A stretch of DNA of 64,000 nt from the NCBI GenBank assembly GCA_023014485.1, contig JAJOZX010001080.1:649501-713500 (forward strand), in the 5' to 3' direction. The notes below the pieces were generated by a model that worked only from the letters and a program-made list of their open reading frames with translations, ran no database searches and was not told the DNA's origin. This DNA is from Bathynomus jamesi. Taxonomy: Eukaryota; Arthropoda; Malacostraca; Isopoda; Cirolanidae. Position 1 is the stretch's first letter. Each line of letters starts with the position of its first letter. Shown piece after piece: positions 10,784 through 21,629 of the stretch. A program made the translations under genes and the position numbers.

Positions 10784-11756
10784 TACAAGGAAAAGGACCT
10801 CAAAAGGCCTTGCGGCCCATACCGAGGAGGTACCAATGGCAACATTGCCAGGGAAAATTTTCTACACACTCAAATAGTGTGCAAAATTTGGTCTAACCTT
10901 TTCTTGAACTGATCCACAAAGGAACTGTTCACAACTTCCGAAGGTAACCTGTTCCATGTGTCAGATCTTATACGCAAAGTAATTCCCACACACACTAGTC
11001 CTAAACCGTTTCAAATCCAACTTCCAACCATTGTTGCGAGTTGGGTTATCATTTAAACTAAACATACTTCTAAAATCGACATCGTTGAACCCGCGTAAGA
11101 GCTTGAAAACCTCGATCAGTTGACCGCGCAGCCTCCGAGTTTCAAGCGAAAACAAGTTCAGGGCGCGTAACCGTCGATTGTAGCCCATATGCCTAACGGA
11201 AGGGATTAACTTTGTGGCCCTCGCCTGCACTCGCTCCAGCCTCTCAATATCTTTCCTGAGGGTGGGCGACCAGAACTGCACTGCATACTCCAGGTGCGGC
11301 CGAACCAGGGAATTGTACAGAGAGAGCACAATCTCCTTGTTCCGAAACTGAAATTGCCTCCCGATATAACCCAGTAGTTTCTGGGCTTTCTTTTCCACCT
11401 CTACGCACTGTTTCGTAAACTTAAGGTCGCTGCTAATTAGCACACCCAAGTCCTTTTCTAAATCATTCACCTCGATATGACCCCAACATCGAGTAGTCCG
11501 ACTTGGGATTGGCGTAGCCAATGTGCATCACTTTGCATTTACCAAAGTTAAACGGCATTTGCCATTTTTCGGACCACTCTCCTATCGTACCTAGGTCCGC
11601 ACGCAGTTCCTCGATCGCTTCGGGCGTCCCAACATTGGCCCCAAGCTTTGTGTCATCAGCGAATTTGGCGATCCGACTGACGATGCCACCGTCGATATCA
11701 TTTATGTAAATGATAAACAACAGTGGCCCCAAAACGGAACCCTGAGGAACCCCACT
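10784..11756 (-). pseudogene. CR1-type 3' fragment, copy 2
   Basis: A 5'-truncated copy of the same family as 5624-10490. It begins in the conserved block just before VLGPLLF and continues through FADDTKLGANV and the thumb (frameshift near 11480) to the C-terminal region ending near 10961, then the 3' UTR and (CT)n tail. It abuts another (GA)n tract on its truncated side. Confidence 0.9.
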
Positions 11757-11776
11757 AGAGAGAGAGAGAGAGAGAG
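11757..11776. repeat. (GA)n tract at element junction
   Basis: Short GA run directly joining the truncated 5' end of copy 2 (at the RT SGVPQG block) to the 3' tail of copy 3. Confidence 0.95.
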
Positions 11777-13144
11777 TTACAAGGAAAAGAAGTACCTCAA
11801 AAGGCCTTGCGGCCCATACCGAGGAGGTACCAATGGCAACGGGTGCCAGGGAAAATTTTGTGAAAGTTTATTTTTCTTTCAACTATCCTAGCAGTAGTAG
11901 AAAACTGGATAGAAAAGTAGAAGGCTCTCTCCCCACCCTCCGCTCCCTCCCTGCCAGAGGCAGGTACGGAAAAAGGTTGAAGAAAATACCTTGACCCTGG
12001 AAAAGTAGCCAAGGAAATTTTACAGGAAAGTGGAGAATATATAAATAGCTCTATATTTAGCTTGCTCACAGAGACACCGAGCAAGCGAACTCCTGCAGAG
12101 TTTTCTGAGGTTTAATCTTAAACTATGAGTGTGTTCAGTACTTTGTCTAGCCTATTTTTAAACAGATTTACACTGACTGGAAACAACCTCTGAGGGAAGT
12201 TGGTTCCAGATATTAACTATTTTATAGGAAAAGAAATTTCCGCAGACTGAGGTCCTAAATGTCTTTACACACTCAAATAGTGTGCAAGATTTCGTCTACC
12301 CTTTTCTTGAACTGATCCACAGAGGAACTGTTCACAACTTCCGAAGGTAACCTGTTCCATGTGTCACAGATCTTATACATAAAGTAATTCCCACACACAC
12401 TAGTCCTAAACCGTTTCAAATCCAACTTCCAACCATTGTTGCGAGTTGGGTTATCATTTAAACTAAACATACTTCTAAAATCGACATCGTTGAACCCGCG
12501 TAAGAGCTTGAAAACCTCGATCAGTTGACCGCGCAGCCTCCGAGTTTCAAGCGAAAACAAGTTGAGGGCGCGTAACCGTCGATTGTAGCCCATATGCCTA
12601 ACGGAAGGGATTAACTTTGTGGCCCTCGCCTGCACTCGCTCCAGCCTCTCAATATCTTTCCTGAGGGTGGGCGACTAGAACTGCACAGCATACTCCAGGT
12701 GCGGCCGAACAAGGGAATTGTACAGTGAGAGCACAATCTCCTTGTTCCGAAACTGAAATTGCCTCCTGATATAACCCAATAGTTTCTGGGCTTTCTTTTC
12801 CACCTCTACGCACTGTTTCGTAAACTTAAGGTCGCTGCTAATTAGCACACCCAAGTCCTTTTCTAAATCAGTCACCTCGATATTACTACCCAACATCGAG
12901 TAGTCCGACTTGGGATTGGCGTAGCCAATGTGCATCATTTTGCATTTACCCAAGTTAAATGGCATTTGCCATTTTTCGGACCACTCTCCTATCCTACGTA
13001 GGTCCGCACGCAGTTCCTCGATCGCTTCGGGCGTCCCAACATTGGCCCCAAGCTTGGTGTCATCAGCGAATTTGGCGATCCGACTGACGATGCCACCGTC
13101 GATATCATTTATGTAAATGATAAACAACAGCGGCCCCAAAACGG

Positions 13145-13146
<2 letters not shown>
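11777..13146 (-). pseudogene. CR1-type 3' fragment, copy 3
   Basis: Same family, truncated in nearly the same place as copy 2 (the RT frame opens at 13139 with GPLLFIIYINDID). FADDTKLGANV is present. A stop near 12675 splits off the C-terminal part, which continues in frame at 12635-12273 to EILHTI. Its 3' UTR is interrupted between AAAATTTT and ACACACTCAAATAG by a foreign piece (11858-12265). Confidence 0.9.
11858..12265 (-). mobile_element. Inserted 3' end of a family 1 CR1-type element
   Basis: This segment matches, in reverse, the 3' end of the copy at 21630-23150 (TGGAACCAACTTCC, CTAGACAAAGTACTGAA, GCAGGAGTTCGC, CTAGGATAGTTGAAAGAAAA). It breaks the 3' UTR of copy 3, so family 1 was active after that copy inserted. 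Confidence 0.85.

Positions 13147-13193
<47 letters not shown>
13147..13193. repeat. (GA)n tract at element junction
   Basis: About 23 GA units abutting the truncated 5' end of copy 3. Confidence 0.95.
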
Positions 13194-13197
<4 letters not shown>

Positions 13198-13391
13198 ATA
13201 ATAATACTTCTAAAAGTTTATTAAGAACTCTTAGATTTATAAATGCTGTTCGTTCTAGTGCCACTAGGCTATTTGTAGTCAATAAGATGTTACTTGTGGT
13301 GTTGTACACAATTTTGTATCTAGGTTTATCACAAGGTTTAGCGAGTCAGTCAATAAGATAATACAAGCCATGGTTAATTGACTGGTATCTG

Positions 13392-13395
<4 letters not shown>

Positions 13396-13457
<62 letters not shown>
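13396..13457. repeat. (TA)n microsatellite
   Basis: About 30 TA units forming the target of the mariner whose TIR starts at 13458. The 200 bp before it (13194-13395) show nothing recognisable. Confidence 0.95.
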
Positions 13458-13460
<3 letters not shown>

Positions 13461-13510
13461 CAATAAGTATCCGCACTTTATATTTTCACATCTGCTACAT
13501 TATAAACACA

Positions 13511-13833
13511 TCACTTCTCAACACAGTCTTCCTGTTTCTCAATACACTTAGTTCAGCGATCTACAAGCTTCCTAATGCCATCACAAAAGAATGTCAGGTC
13601 ATCATTGCCTTGGAATCGCTGACCTCTCAAAGCATCTTTTAGTGGTCCAAACAGTTAAAAATCTGAAGGTGCCGGGTCTGAACTGTAGGCTGGATGGTCG
13701 CGAACTTCAAATTTAAGTTCTTGAAGGCATTTTCTAGTCTGTGCAGTGGTATGATGGCGCGCATTGTCATGTAACAGAATAACACCTTCCGACAATCTCC
13801 CTCTCCATTTTGTGTGAATTGCTTGCTTGCTTG
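13511..13833 (-). pseudogene. Mariner transposase, C-terminal piece
   Basis: In mixed frames: KWRGRLSEGVILLHDNARHHT (second catalytic Asp in HDNA), QELKFEVRDHPAYSSDPAPS (third Asp region), then GPLKDALRGQRFQGNDD and the tail KCIEKQEDCVEK with a stop at 13513-13511. This is a classical mariner (DD34D type) C-terminal half. Frameshifts and a stop in SDF*LFG kill it. Its N-terminal partner lies at 16230-16912. Confidence 0.85.
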
Positions 13834-13849
13834 CACATATTCACAAACT

Positions 13850-16161
13850 TGTCCCTCCACAAATGTAAGCAAGACCCATGCCAAACGAACTTGCCATACT
13901 CTGACCTAAACCTGCACAAGTCAGACTGGACATCAATAAATAACTGTCTGGGAGAAATAAACTGGGAAGATGAATTAGAAAACCTAAAGCCAGAAGAATG
14001 CTGGAGTAGAATACAATACCTGCTGTCATCAGCATTATACACACACACACCAAAGAAAAACGATAGTGCACAGAAGCACCGGACAAAAGAGCACAGATAC
14101 AGAAGGACACTTATGAGAAAGAGAACAAAGCTATCTAAACAACTGACAAAGCAATTAAGTGATACAAGACATAGTAACATCCGGAATCAGATACTGATGT
14201 TAGAACTTAAAATAAAGGAGTCAACCATAAGAGAGAATATTGATAATGAACACAAAGCTATTGGGACTATAAAGGAAAATAGCAAATTCTTGTTTAGCTA
14301 TGCTAAACGCAAAGCAGTTATCAAAACGAGCATTGGCCCATTGCTTGCTAAAGATGGACTAACTCTCACATCTAATACACAGGAAATGGCAAACATTTTA
14401 CAATCTCAATATGCTTTAAGCTGGAGTACCCCTGTAGTAGCAAGAAGAAAATGACCAAGACAGACCATTATTGGAAGATATACAAATAACCACTAGAGAT
14501 ATACAACAGGCAATAACAGAGCTACCGGGGAGTTCAGCCCCTGGTCCAGATGAAATTGGAGCCAAGATTCTTAAGGAATGCAAACATACTTTATCTCTGC
14601 CTTTGAAAATCCTGTGGAGATCCTCACTAGACACCAGTAGAATACCACCAATCATGAAACAAGCAAATATTACCCCAATCTACAAAGGAGGCAAAAGAAA
14701 GGAAGCCAAGAACTATAGACCCATATCTTTGACTTCCCATATTATTAAAATATTTGAGAAAGTCCTGAAAAGGCACATTGTCAGTTTTATAGAAAATGAA
14801 CATCTCTTAGAAGACTTTCAACATGGCTTCAGACACAAGAGATCCTGCCTTACTGAACTTATAGACCATTGCAATACAATCCTACAATACTTGGGAGAAA
14901 ACCACAATGTTGATGTCATCTATCTAGACTTTGCAAAAGCTTTTGACAAGGTTGACCATGGTATATTATTCCATAAACTAAAAGAACTTGGTATTTGTGG
15001 AAAAGTAGGAAAATGGATCCATGCCTTTCTCTCTGACAGAAAACAAATAACAACTGTAAATGGAGCAAGATCTATAGAAAAAGAAGTGATTAGTGGAGTG
15101 CCGCAAGGCACAGTACTAGGACCAATTCTATTCATTATAATGCTAAACAATATAAACTGTAACCTAGGAAGCTCTCTCCTGTCATTCGCAGATGATACCA
15201 GAATACTAAGACCAATTACAGAAAAAGAAGACTGTGTAGAGCTACAAAAAGATCTACAAACTATATATGCATGGGCAGATGCAAACAATATGGCCTTCAA
15301 TGAAGACAAATTTGAACTAATTATGGACCAAATAAATACCTGAAAGAACAATTCAACTACACTGGACCCACAGGAAAAGATATTGCACAAACTGATCATG
15401 TCAGGGATCTAGGGATTATATTATCTGAAGATGCAACATTCAACAGGCACATTGACAAAGTAACCTCATCATGCAAACAACTAATAGGATATATACTGAG
15501 GACATTCAGAACTAGGGACAGTATGACCATGCTTACCCTGTGGAAATCACTTGTCCTTCCACGCATTGACTACTGCTCTCAATTATGGTTTCCCCGCAAA
15601 CAGAATGAATTGCAAAAAATTGAGGGCCTACAAAGAACCTTTACCTCGTATATTAAACCTGATGGGCAACAGGTGAGTAAAGACAAATTAAACTACTGGG
15701 ATAGGCTTAGAGGCCTCAACCTTTATTCCATAGAGAGAAGGTTTGAGAGATACATCCTAATCTACACCTGGAAAATTCTAGAAGGGCTTTTAGTTGCCCC
15801 CAATACTGAACCAATTGTGCCCACCTTAACAAGAACTGGCAGAATGTGTAAAAAATATCACCTCCCACCAAACAGTCTGAGAAGGATTCAAACCCTTCAA
15901 TATAATAGTATCTCTAGGCAGGGTTCTCGCCTGTTTAACTCCTTGCCTCAGTACCTTAGAGATATAAGTGCAGTCCCAGTAGATACTTTTAAAAAACACT
16001 TGGACATGTTTTTAGCCAACATACCCGACCAACCCACAGTGTCAGGGTATTCCTCTGCCAGACCAGCCCCCACAAATTCAATAGGGGACCAAATCGTATG
16101 GCAGGAGCAAGAGAAAAGAAGGGTGGCGACCCCGTCGTGGCCCCGCCTCAGGAGGCGCTGA
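13850..16161 (+). pseudogene. L2/CR1-like reverse transcriptase
   Basis: The linker (13850-14454: KKNDSAQKHRTKEHRYRR...) shifts frame into the RT (14471-15343): SSAPGPDEIGAKIL, KNYRPISLTSHIIKIFE, DFQHGFRHKRSCLTEL, VIYLDFAKAFDKVDH, SGVPQGTVLGPILF and the catalytic SFADDTRI. A stop at 15341-15343 ends this part; the thumb and C-terminal part resume downstream (VRDLGIILSEDATF, then 15523-16161: WKSLVLPRIDYCSQLWFP, RGLNLYSIERRFERY, GSRLFNSLPQYLRDI). All motifs are present, so the copy is fairly young, but two frame breaks make it inactive. Confidence 0.88.
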
Positions 16162-16205
16162 GTGGACTTCGTGGGAGCAGCGCACCCTTGAGGCAGAAGC
16201 GCTTT

Positions 16206-16231
16206 AAGGTAAATTTAAGGTAAGGTAAGGT
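16206..16231 (+). repeat. (AAGGT)n 3' tail of L2/CR1-like element
   Basis: Four to five AAGGT-like units at the 3' edge, next to the resumed mariner sequence. Confidence 0.85.
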
Positions 16232-16912
16232 AACTCATTTTGAAGCATGTCAGAATATGATGCACTTGTTACTGTAGTTCCACACTCGAGATAATGTTCA
16301 AGGATAGGACCTCGTGTATCCCAAAACAGTGTTAACATAACTTTACCTGCTGACAGCTGCGCTTTGAACTTCCTTGCAACGGGAGATGTTGGATGCTTCC
16401 ATTGCATGCTCTGTTGTTTGCTTTCTGGTTCAGTGATGGATCCAGGTTTCATCTCGAGTGATAATGCACTCCAAATAGTTCACCTTCATTACAATTATGC
16501 TTGTGCTCTTCTTTCAACTGTTTGGGCACCCATCTTGCACAAACTTTGTGAAAGCCAAGAATGCCATGAACTATCAAATAGGCTGACCCTTGACTGATGT
16601 CTAATGAAGATGCAATTTCTTTTATTGTTAATCTTCTGTCACCAAAAACCATGGCTCTGGCTTCTTCCTGCTTGTCACCACTGGTTGATGTTGATGGTCA
16701 TCCTGAGCACTGAGCATCTGACACACATGTCTGACCTTCCTTGAACATTTGAATCCACTCGTACACACTTCGCCATGGTAACCATTATTCCCATACTGAG
16801 CACATAAACGCGTGTGAATTTCAGCTCGTTTCACAACTTCTGCCCACAAAAAATGAACCACGGATGTCTGTTCTTCCAGAGTACAAATTGAAAGTAGCGC
16901 AGCCATGCTCAC
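16230..16912 (-). pseudogene. Mariner transposase, N-terminal and central piece
   Basis: From about 16906 the frame reads MAALLSICTLEEQTSVVHFL, VYEWIQMFKEGQTCV (frame change), the second helix-turn-helix (RRLTIKEIASSLDISQGSAY), CARWVPKQLKEEHKHN (mariner WVPHxL motif), then RDETWIHH with the first catalytic Asp, a stop, and PESKQQSMQWKHPTSPVARK up to SDMLQNE. The join to the C-terminal piece is exact once the 13834-16231 insertion is removed. Several frame breaks. Confidence 0.85.
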
Positions 16913-16938
16913 TACTTGTACGATATGTGACAGCTACG

Positions 16939-17272
16939 AGTAGCCTAAATAAGCCTATACTGTTGTTAGCCTAAATAAGCCTATACTGTTGTTAGCCTAA
17001 ATAAGCCTATACTGTTGTTAGCCTAAATAAGCCTATACTGTTGTTAGCCTAAATAAGCCTATACTGTTGTTAGCCTAAATAAGCCTATACTGTTGTTAGC
17101 CTAAATAAGCCTATACTGTTGTTAGCCTAAATAAGCCTATACTGTTGTTAGCCTAAATAAGCCTATACTGTTGTTAGCCTAAATAAGCCTATACTGTTGT
17201 TAGCCTAAATAAGCCTATACTGTTGCTAGCCTAAATAAGCCTATACTGTTGCTAGCCTAAATAAGCCTATAT
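16939..17272. repeat. 26-bp satellite, about 13 units
   Basis: Near-identical units TAGCCTAAATAAGCCTATACTGTTGT, the last ones with TTGC for TTGT. Each unit holds an internal half-repeat (AGCCTA). It lies in the 5' UTR side of the split mariner. There are no spacers, so it is not a CRISPR array. Confidence 0.95.
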
Positions 17273-17309
17273 ATCTCAGTTTGGCTTGTTATTACGAGTA
17301 TATATTATG

Positions 17310-18038
17310 CAGGGTGGGCCGAAAGTCTGGATCCATAGGAAAATATTTATTTTAATACATAAATTACAACAAATGGTAAATACTTAAAATGAATATCAAC
17401 TTTAACTCGTAAATGCGTATCCGTGATACTGTACAGTAGTTCGTACTCCAGTATAAATACTCAAATACTTTTTTTATTTCAGCCCAGAAATGGCTTCGAA
17501 TCTAACAACAGAAGACCGGGTAGAACTTGTGCTCATGTACGCAAGACAGGGCGCTACACACAGAAGTTGCTACCGAATTCAATAGAAATCATCCTGATAA
17601 GCATCCAGTAACACATGCGACTGTTGGCAAGTTGTTTAAACGTTTCAAAGAAACAGGAAGTGTACATGATCGACGGCGTTCTGGTCGTCCAAAGACTGCA
17701 ACTGATGAAAATGCCTCTGCAATGGTATGTGAAACTTTAACGAATAGTCCAGTAAAGTCAACAAGAAGATTATCAAATGAAACACGCATCTCGAGAACGT
17801 CAATTCGAAGTATTATTAAAAATCATAAATTCCATCCTAAGTGTCTCGATGTCAGAGGCCGCCAATTTGAGCATTTGTTATAATTTGTTGTTTATACTGG
17901 AGTACGAACCACTGTACAGTATCACGGATACGCATTTACGAGTTAAAGTTGATATTCATTTTAAGTATTTACCATTTGTTGTAATTTATGTATTAAAATA
18001 AATATTTTCCTATGGATCCAGACTTTCGGCCCACTCTG
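17310..18038 (+). mobile_element. Mariner-type element with about 145-bp TIRs
   Basis: Ends CAGGGTGGGCCGAAAGTCTG and, inverted, CAGAGTGGGCCGAAAGTCTG; the repeats continue nearly unbroken through ATCACGGATACGCATTTACG to the TACTGGAGTACGAA block. TA flanks the right end; the left flank reads TG, probably a mutated TA. The interior encodes a transposase N-terminus fused to the last codons of the gene. Confidence 0.9.
17490..17883 (+). pseudogene. Mariner-type transposase, DDE domain deleted
   Basis: ATG at 17490 opens MASNLTTEDRVELVLMYARQ; after a frameshift the DNA-binding domain continues (EVATEFNRNHPDKHPVTHAT, VGKLFKRFKETGSVHDRRRS, GRPKTAT, second helix-turn-helix to SIIKNHKFHPK). It then jumps straight to the family's C-terminal end CLDVRGRQFEHLL. 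The catalytic core is absent. If ever translated it could only bind DNA. Confidence 0.87.
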
Positions 18039-18047
18039 TATATACTA

Positions 18048-19218
18048 CGGGGTGAGACAAAAGTCTCCATACATAGGCAAAATGGTCATGATAAATAAAT
18101 GATTTATTTATTTTTATTTTTTTGCAGGTGATGTGCTGAGATGCCTTTGTCCCCCAAAAAAGCGTATAGAGATCATTCTTCTGGCAGGATCAGGAAGCTG
18201 TCACAAGGTTGCCGAAGATTTTAACAGGAGACACGCTCCCGGCACGCACATCACACAAGACACCGTTGCCAAACTCAATGAGAAGTTCAAGAAGACGAAG
18301 TGTTGCAGACCAACCTTGAAGTGGCCGTCCACGAACAGCCACCGATGAAGGCACAGCGACCATGGTGCTGGCAGCGTTCGCAGAGAGTTCCTAAAAAGGC
18401 ACTCGACGGATGTCTGCAGAATGCGGTGTCAGCCAAAGGGGTATCGTCCGCATTATGAAAGAGCACAGATGGCATCCATACAAAATGGAAATGTTGCAGT
18501 ATCTTAGCGAAGACGACCCGGACAGGCGGCTGGAATTCTGTGAATGGGCAAGAACAAAAGTGGACGAAGACACGAAGTTCTCGGCTGGCATCCTGTGTTC
18601 AGATGAAGCCAACTTTTATGTTCATGGAGGTTCATCGTCAAAACGTACGTTATTGGAGTGATGACAACCCGCACTGGATGAATCCCTCAAAGACGCAAGG
18701 CGCTGGAAAAGTGATGGTGTAGTGCAGGATATGGGGGCAACACAGTTGTTGGCCCTTTTTCATTGACACCAACCTGAATGCCGAAATGTATCTAAACATG
18801 CTGCAAGACAATCATGCCGTCCCTGCTGAACGAGGACGGGGGATTTCCAGCGTACTTTCAGCAAGACGGGGCGCCACCCCATTACGGTATCTGCGTGCGC
18901 CAGCGGCTGGATCAGCAGTTTCCGGGCCGCCGTGGTCCCCAGACCTCACCCCGCTTGATTTTTACTTGTGGGGCATTTGAAGGCCATGGTGTACCAGGTG
19001 AAAATACAAAACACGGACCACCTAAAGGAACGCATTCGTGATGCGTGTGCACGCATAACACCAGACGTGTTAACGCGCGTTTGTCATGACTGGGAGGAAC
19101 GCATCCGTATGTGCATTCAGTGTAATGGTGCCCACATAGAGCAAATTTTGTGACTTACAAGTGATTGCACAATAAAGTGACCATTTGGCCTATGTATGGA
19201 GACTTAGGACTCACCCTG
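18048..19218 (+). mobile_element. Mariner-type element, near full length
   Basis: TIRs share the AAGTCTCCATACATAGGC core (left CGGGGTGAGACAA, right inverted CAGGGTGAGTCCT) and are flanked by TA on both sides. Length 1171 bp with one degraded transposase gene. It stands only 9 bp from the preceding element. Confidence 0.92.
18133..19153 (+). pseudogene. Mariner-type transposase, multiple frameshifts
   Basis: Pieces in successive frames cover the whole protein: PPKKRIEIILLAGSGSCHKV and EDFNRRH (first helix-turn-helix), SAECGVSQRGIVRIMKEHRW (second), EDDPDRRLEFCEWA, then SDEANFYVHGG (first catalytic Asp), PAYFQQDGAPPHYG (second), SPDLTPLDFYLWG (third), and the tail RIRMCIQCNGAHIEQIL. A gap after PGRR removes part of the conserved GRRGP-WPPRSPD block. 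At least four frame breaks. Confidence 0.9.
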
Positions 19219-19261
19219 TATATTATCACTAAAATAAAAAGTGTGGATACTTATTGAAGTA

Positions 19262-20100
19262 CTCTCGTATATCTTATTTATTTTATACATCACTATTTAC
19301 AGTGTGACACTGGCCTACATAGTCACTGCTCCAGACATTATTTATTATTTCACTTTCTTCAGATATGTTCATACACATGATCCGTCAATTCCCTGTTTGG
19401 TATTTTGTATATGATTGGAAGACAATCCAATTGGCATGTATTTGTTAGACAAGTACATAATGTAATGATGGGGTTGTTTTACTTCCTTTGAAACATCTAC
19501 AGTCACGTGATGGAGAGACCTATGGCTTTACATGGGATCCAAACCCCAAGTCACTACATAGTCTAGATGCAGCAGATGGTCTCGCATCCAACTACTAAAT
19601 CAATGTCGCTTAACTTTGCTGATCAACAGGAAGCAGTGTTGCAACATTGGATATGATGCAGCCCAGGATGCAGGGAATCAGATGAAAAAAATGAAAGGCA
19701 CTAAATTTTCACTAAACAATGTTTATATATTGGGTAATCAACCAATGTTTACAAAAATATTTCTTTACAGAATCTTCCACTCAACATACACTAAAAAGAG
19801 TGTTCATTGGGCAGAACATTCTGAAAGTGAGCATTTGGTAAATGGGCTACACCCTAAACAGAAAGATTCACCTAGGATAAGCAGAGCCTGCCTTAGAGTT
19901 TGCAGGGACCCTCATACTAAAACCAGGCCATTATCAACAAATATAAATTTAATCCAAAAAAATACAAAGTTATACACAGCTACAAGGACACTATCACTAC
20001 TTGTACTTTTCAGTACAAGTAATGTAATTACAGTAATGCCAGCAGTAAACAACTAAATGAACTTACAAGCATTATATTATATTCTCTTGATAATCAACAA
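19262..20100. other. Intergenic stretch, no gene recognised
   Basis: AT-rich. A plus-strand frame of 146 codons at 19616-20056 has no recognisable domain and composition like its surroundings, so I do not call it a gene. Confidence 0.5.
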
Positions 20101-20740
20101 ATTACTATTTCTTTAGTCATAAATTTAGTGTGGGGCCCAAAGCAGCTGCATCAGCCAAAGGCTGGCACTGGGGCCAAGCCAATACTCAAAGAACAACTAT
20201 ATAACAGTAAGTCAAGGCAATGCCTATTATAATTATTTATATGGAATTATGAAATGTACAGCCTAATCCTGGCCAAAATATTTTTACAACCACAATGTGT
20301 AACTCCTCAGATTTTGGTGATAATTTCTTCCCTTTCATCATCCATTCAGGATCCATTCCACCTTAATATTTCTTGTTCCCTTATTTAATTAAGCATTCTG
20401 TTAGTTGTTCTTTTGGTGAAGTTAATTTCTTAAGCCAGAATTTTTGTTTTTTCTGGCCTTGTACTATACTTTCTTTATTTTCCTATTAATCTCTGGTGTC
20501 ATTATTTCTTCCATTTCCATTTGTTTGATATCCTCACTTCCTCCCCTCACTTTCTCAATTTGCATATTTATTGTTTCAGACCTTACTCTCATGAATACTC
20601 TTCCAGAACTGCTTCACTAATTCTTTTTGAAGGGGTGTTGTAACTTCAGTTTATCCTTTCTAAACTCCCTGTACAGTTTTGATAGGTCCTCTGCAAATGT
20701 CTTCTCTTTCCTTTTCTCATCATTTATTCTGAAATGTGTC
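20100..20740 (-). pseudogene. RLE-type non-LTR RT, N-terminal fragment
   Basis: Reading minus from 20740 in broken frames: IQMEI-like acidic stretch, EEIMTPEINRKIKK, a KNKNSGLKKLTSPKEQL block (corresponds to the WKAPGPD-WLKKLT region of R2/NeSL-like RTs) and DPEWMMKGKKLSPKS. It stops before the palm. Identification rests on similarity in layout to the better copies at 21390-25100 and 25110-27600. Confidence 0.45.
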
Positions 20741-21210
20741 TATGACAAGTGCTATTAGACTCAAATTTACTCCCAAAGGCACATTTCAAGGTGATTAAAG
20801 TTTCTCGGATTATATCCGTACTTCCAGTGTGGATGGTCTACCCAGTATCTGGTCCAAATACTGTGATAAATTCTATTTTACTACACCTGTTGCTGGTGTT
20901 ACATTTATTAGGTTATGTTCCTCTTCTCTCTCTGCTCTGTTTTTGTGTCACTTGGCACACTTACAAAAATGATATTTGCTTTTCTTTCCCTTTTATACTT
21001 TGATAATGTCAGACTTCACTGCCCCATTTTCAATCAGTCCTCCTCCTGTGATCACTCTGTCATGAAATATGTTGTCATTTCCTGTAGTTGGTTGGGGCTC
21101 ATGCTTTCAGGATTGTTCATTAGCTGCTATGTCACTATTTTTGCAAATCTTCCAGTGTAGTAAACTACATATTCTGTTGTTTCTCTCTGTATAGTGGTCA
21201 TCTGTCACAA
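20740..21210 (-). pseudogene. Restriction-like endonuclease fragment of a non-LTR element
   Basis: Minus-strand pieces read NIFHDRVITGGGLIENGAVK with SDIIK, then FVSVPSDTKTEQREK, matching the PD-(14-20)-D layout (RPDIV ... IDISVPSD ... ERE) of the C-terminal restriction-like endonuclease in R2/NeSL-type retrotransposons. Heavily decayed. Confidence 0.5.
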
Positions 21211-21389
21211 GGGCTTGGCAAACTCATATTAAGTAGCTGACAATTTGTTTGTTGGTAGAAGAAACAACACTTGTCATTGTTGGAGACCCCTATTATCATC
21301 CTCTATCAAATTTCAGTTCCTCTTTTTAGGCATTCCAGTGACTTATCTTTGTATATGTACTTAGCTTTGTCCATGCAATGCTCAGTGAT

Positions 21390-21610
21390 ACAAGTTAATC
21401 CTGAGCACTTTTTTCAAGATGGTTACTGTTCCCCTTAATGCCTCAATTACTACCTCAACATTTGCTATTGATGCTTTAATATCCTCCAGATAGTTCTTTA
21501 AGTTTTTTATTATTCCTACAGTTTCATTTCTGACAGGTATTATATCTAATGCATGGGGACTCCAGTCGTTCTTGATACTGGTTCTTCATACAGGCTCTCT
21601 CTCTCAATCG
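21390..21610 (-). pseudogene. C-terminal end of RLE-type element, split by insertion
   Basis: Minus strand reads SPHALDIIPVRNETVG, IKNLKNYLEDIKASIANVE and EALRGTVTILKKVLRI followed by a stop. This is the end of the same protein whose endonuclease core lies at 23152-23440; the CR1-type element at 21630-23150 separates them. Confidence 0.6.
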
Positions 21611-21629
21611 AGTTAGGAAAAGTTCCAAC

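Larger units (their letters stand above)
13834..16231 (+). mobile_element. L2/CR1-like non-LTR element, 5' truncated
   Basis: It splits the minus-strand mariner between QNE and KQAIHT. It carries one reverse transcriptase gene and ends in repeats of AAGGT (16206-16231), the kind of short 3' repeat seen in L2 and CR1 elements. Confidence 0.85.
13458..19259 (-). mobile_element. Mariner element broken by several insertions
   Basis: Left end ATTCAATAAGTATCCRCACTTT at 13458 and its inverse at 19239-19259 are both flanked by TA. Between them the mariner transposase reads on the minus strand in two pieces (16912-16230 and 13833-13511) that join in frame across an L2/CR1-like element. The 5' UTR side also holds a 26-bp satellite and two further TA-flanked elements. 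Removing these leaves about 1.2-1.5 kb, a normal mariner size. Confidence 0.75.

Noticed and set aside
16939..17272. CRISPR-like array
   Set aside because: Units are contiguous with no spacers, and the setting is eukaryotic. The 25-bp array at 59674-60302 fails for the same reasons.
19616..20056. 146-codon plus-strand frame
   Set aside because: No recognisable domain, no conserved neighbours, AT-rich codon use like the surrounding spacer.
20749..21160. Hydrophobic plus-strand frames resembling membrane proteins
   Set aside because: They are antisense to decayed RLE-type endonuclease sequence; the T-rich strand gives Leu/Phe-rich translations.
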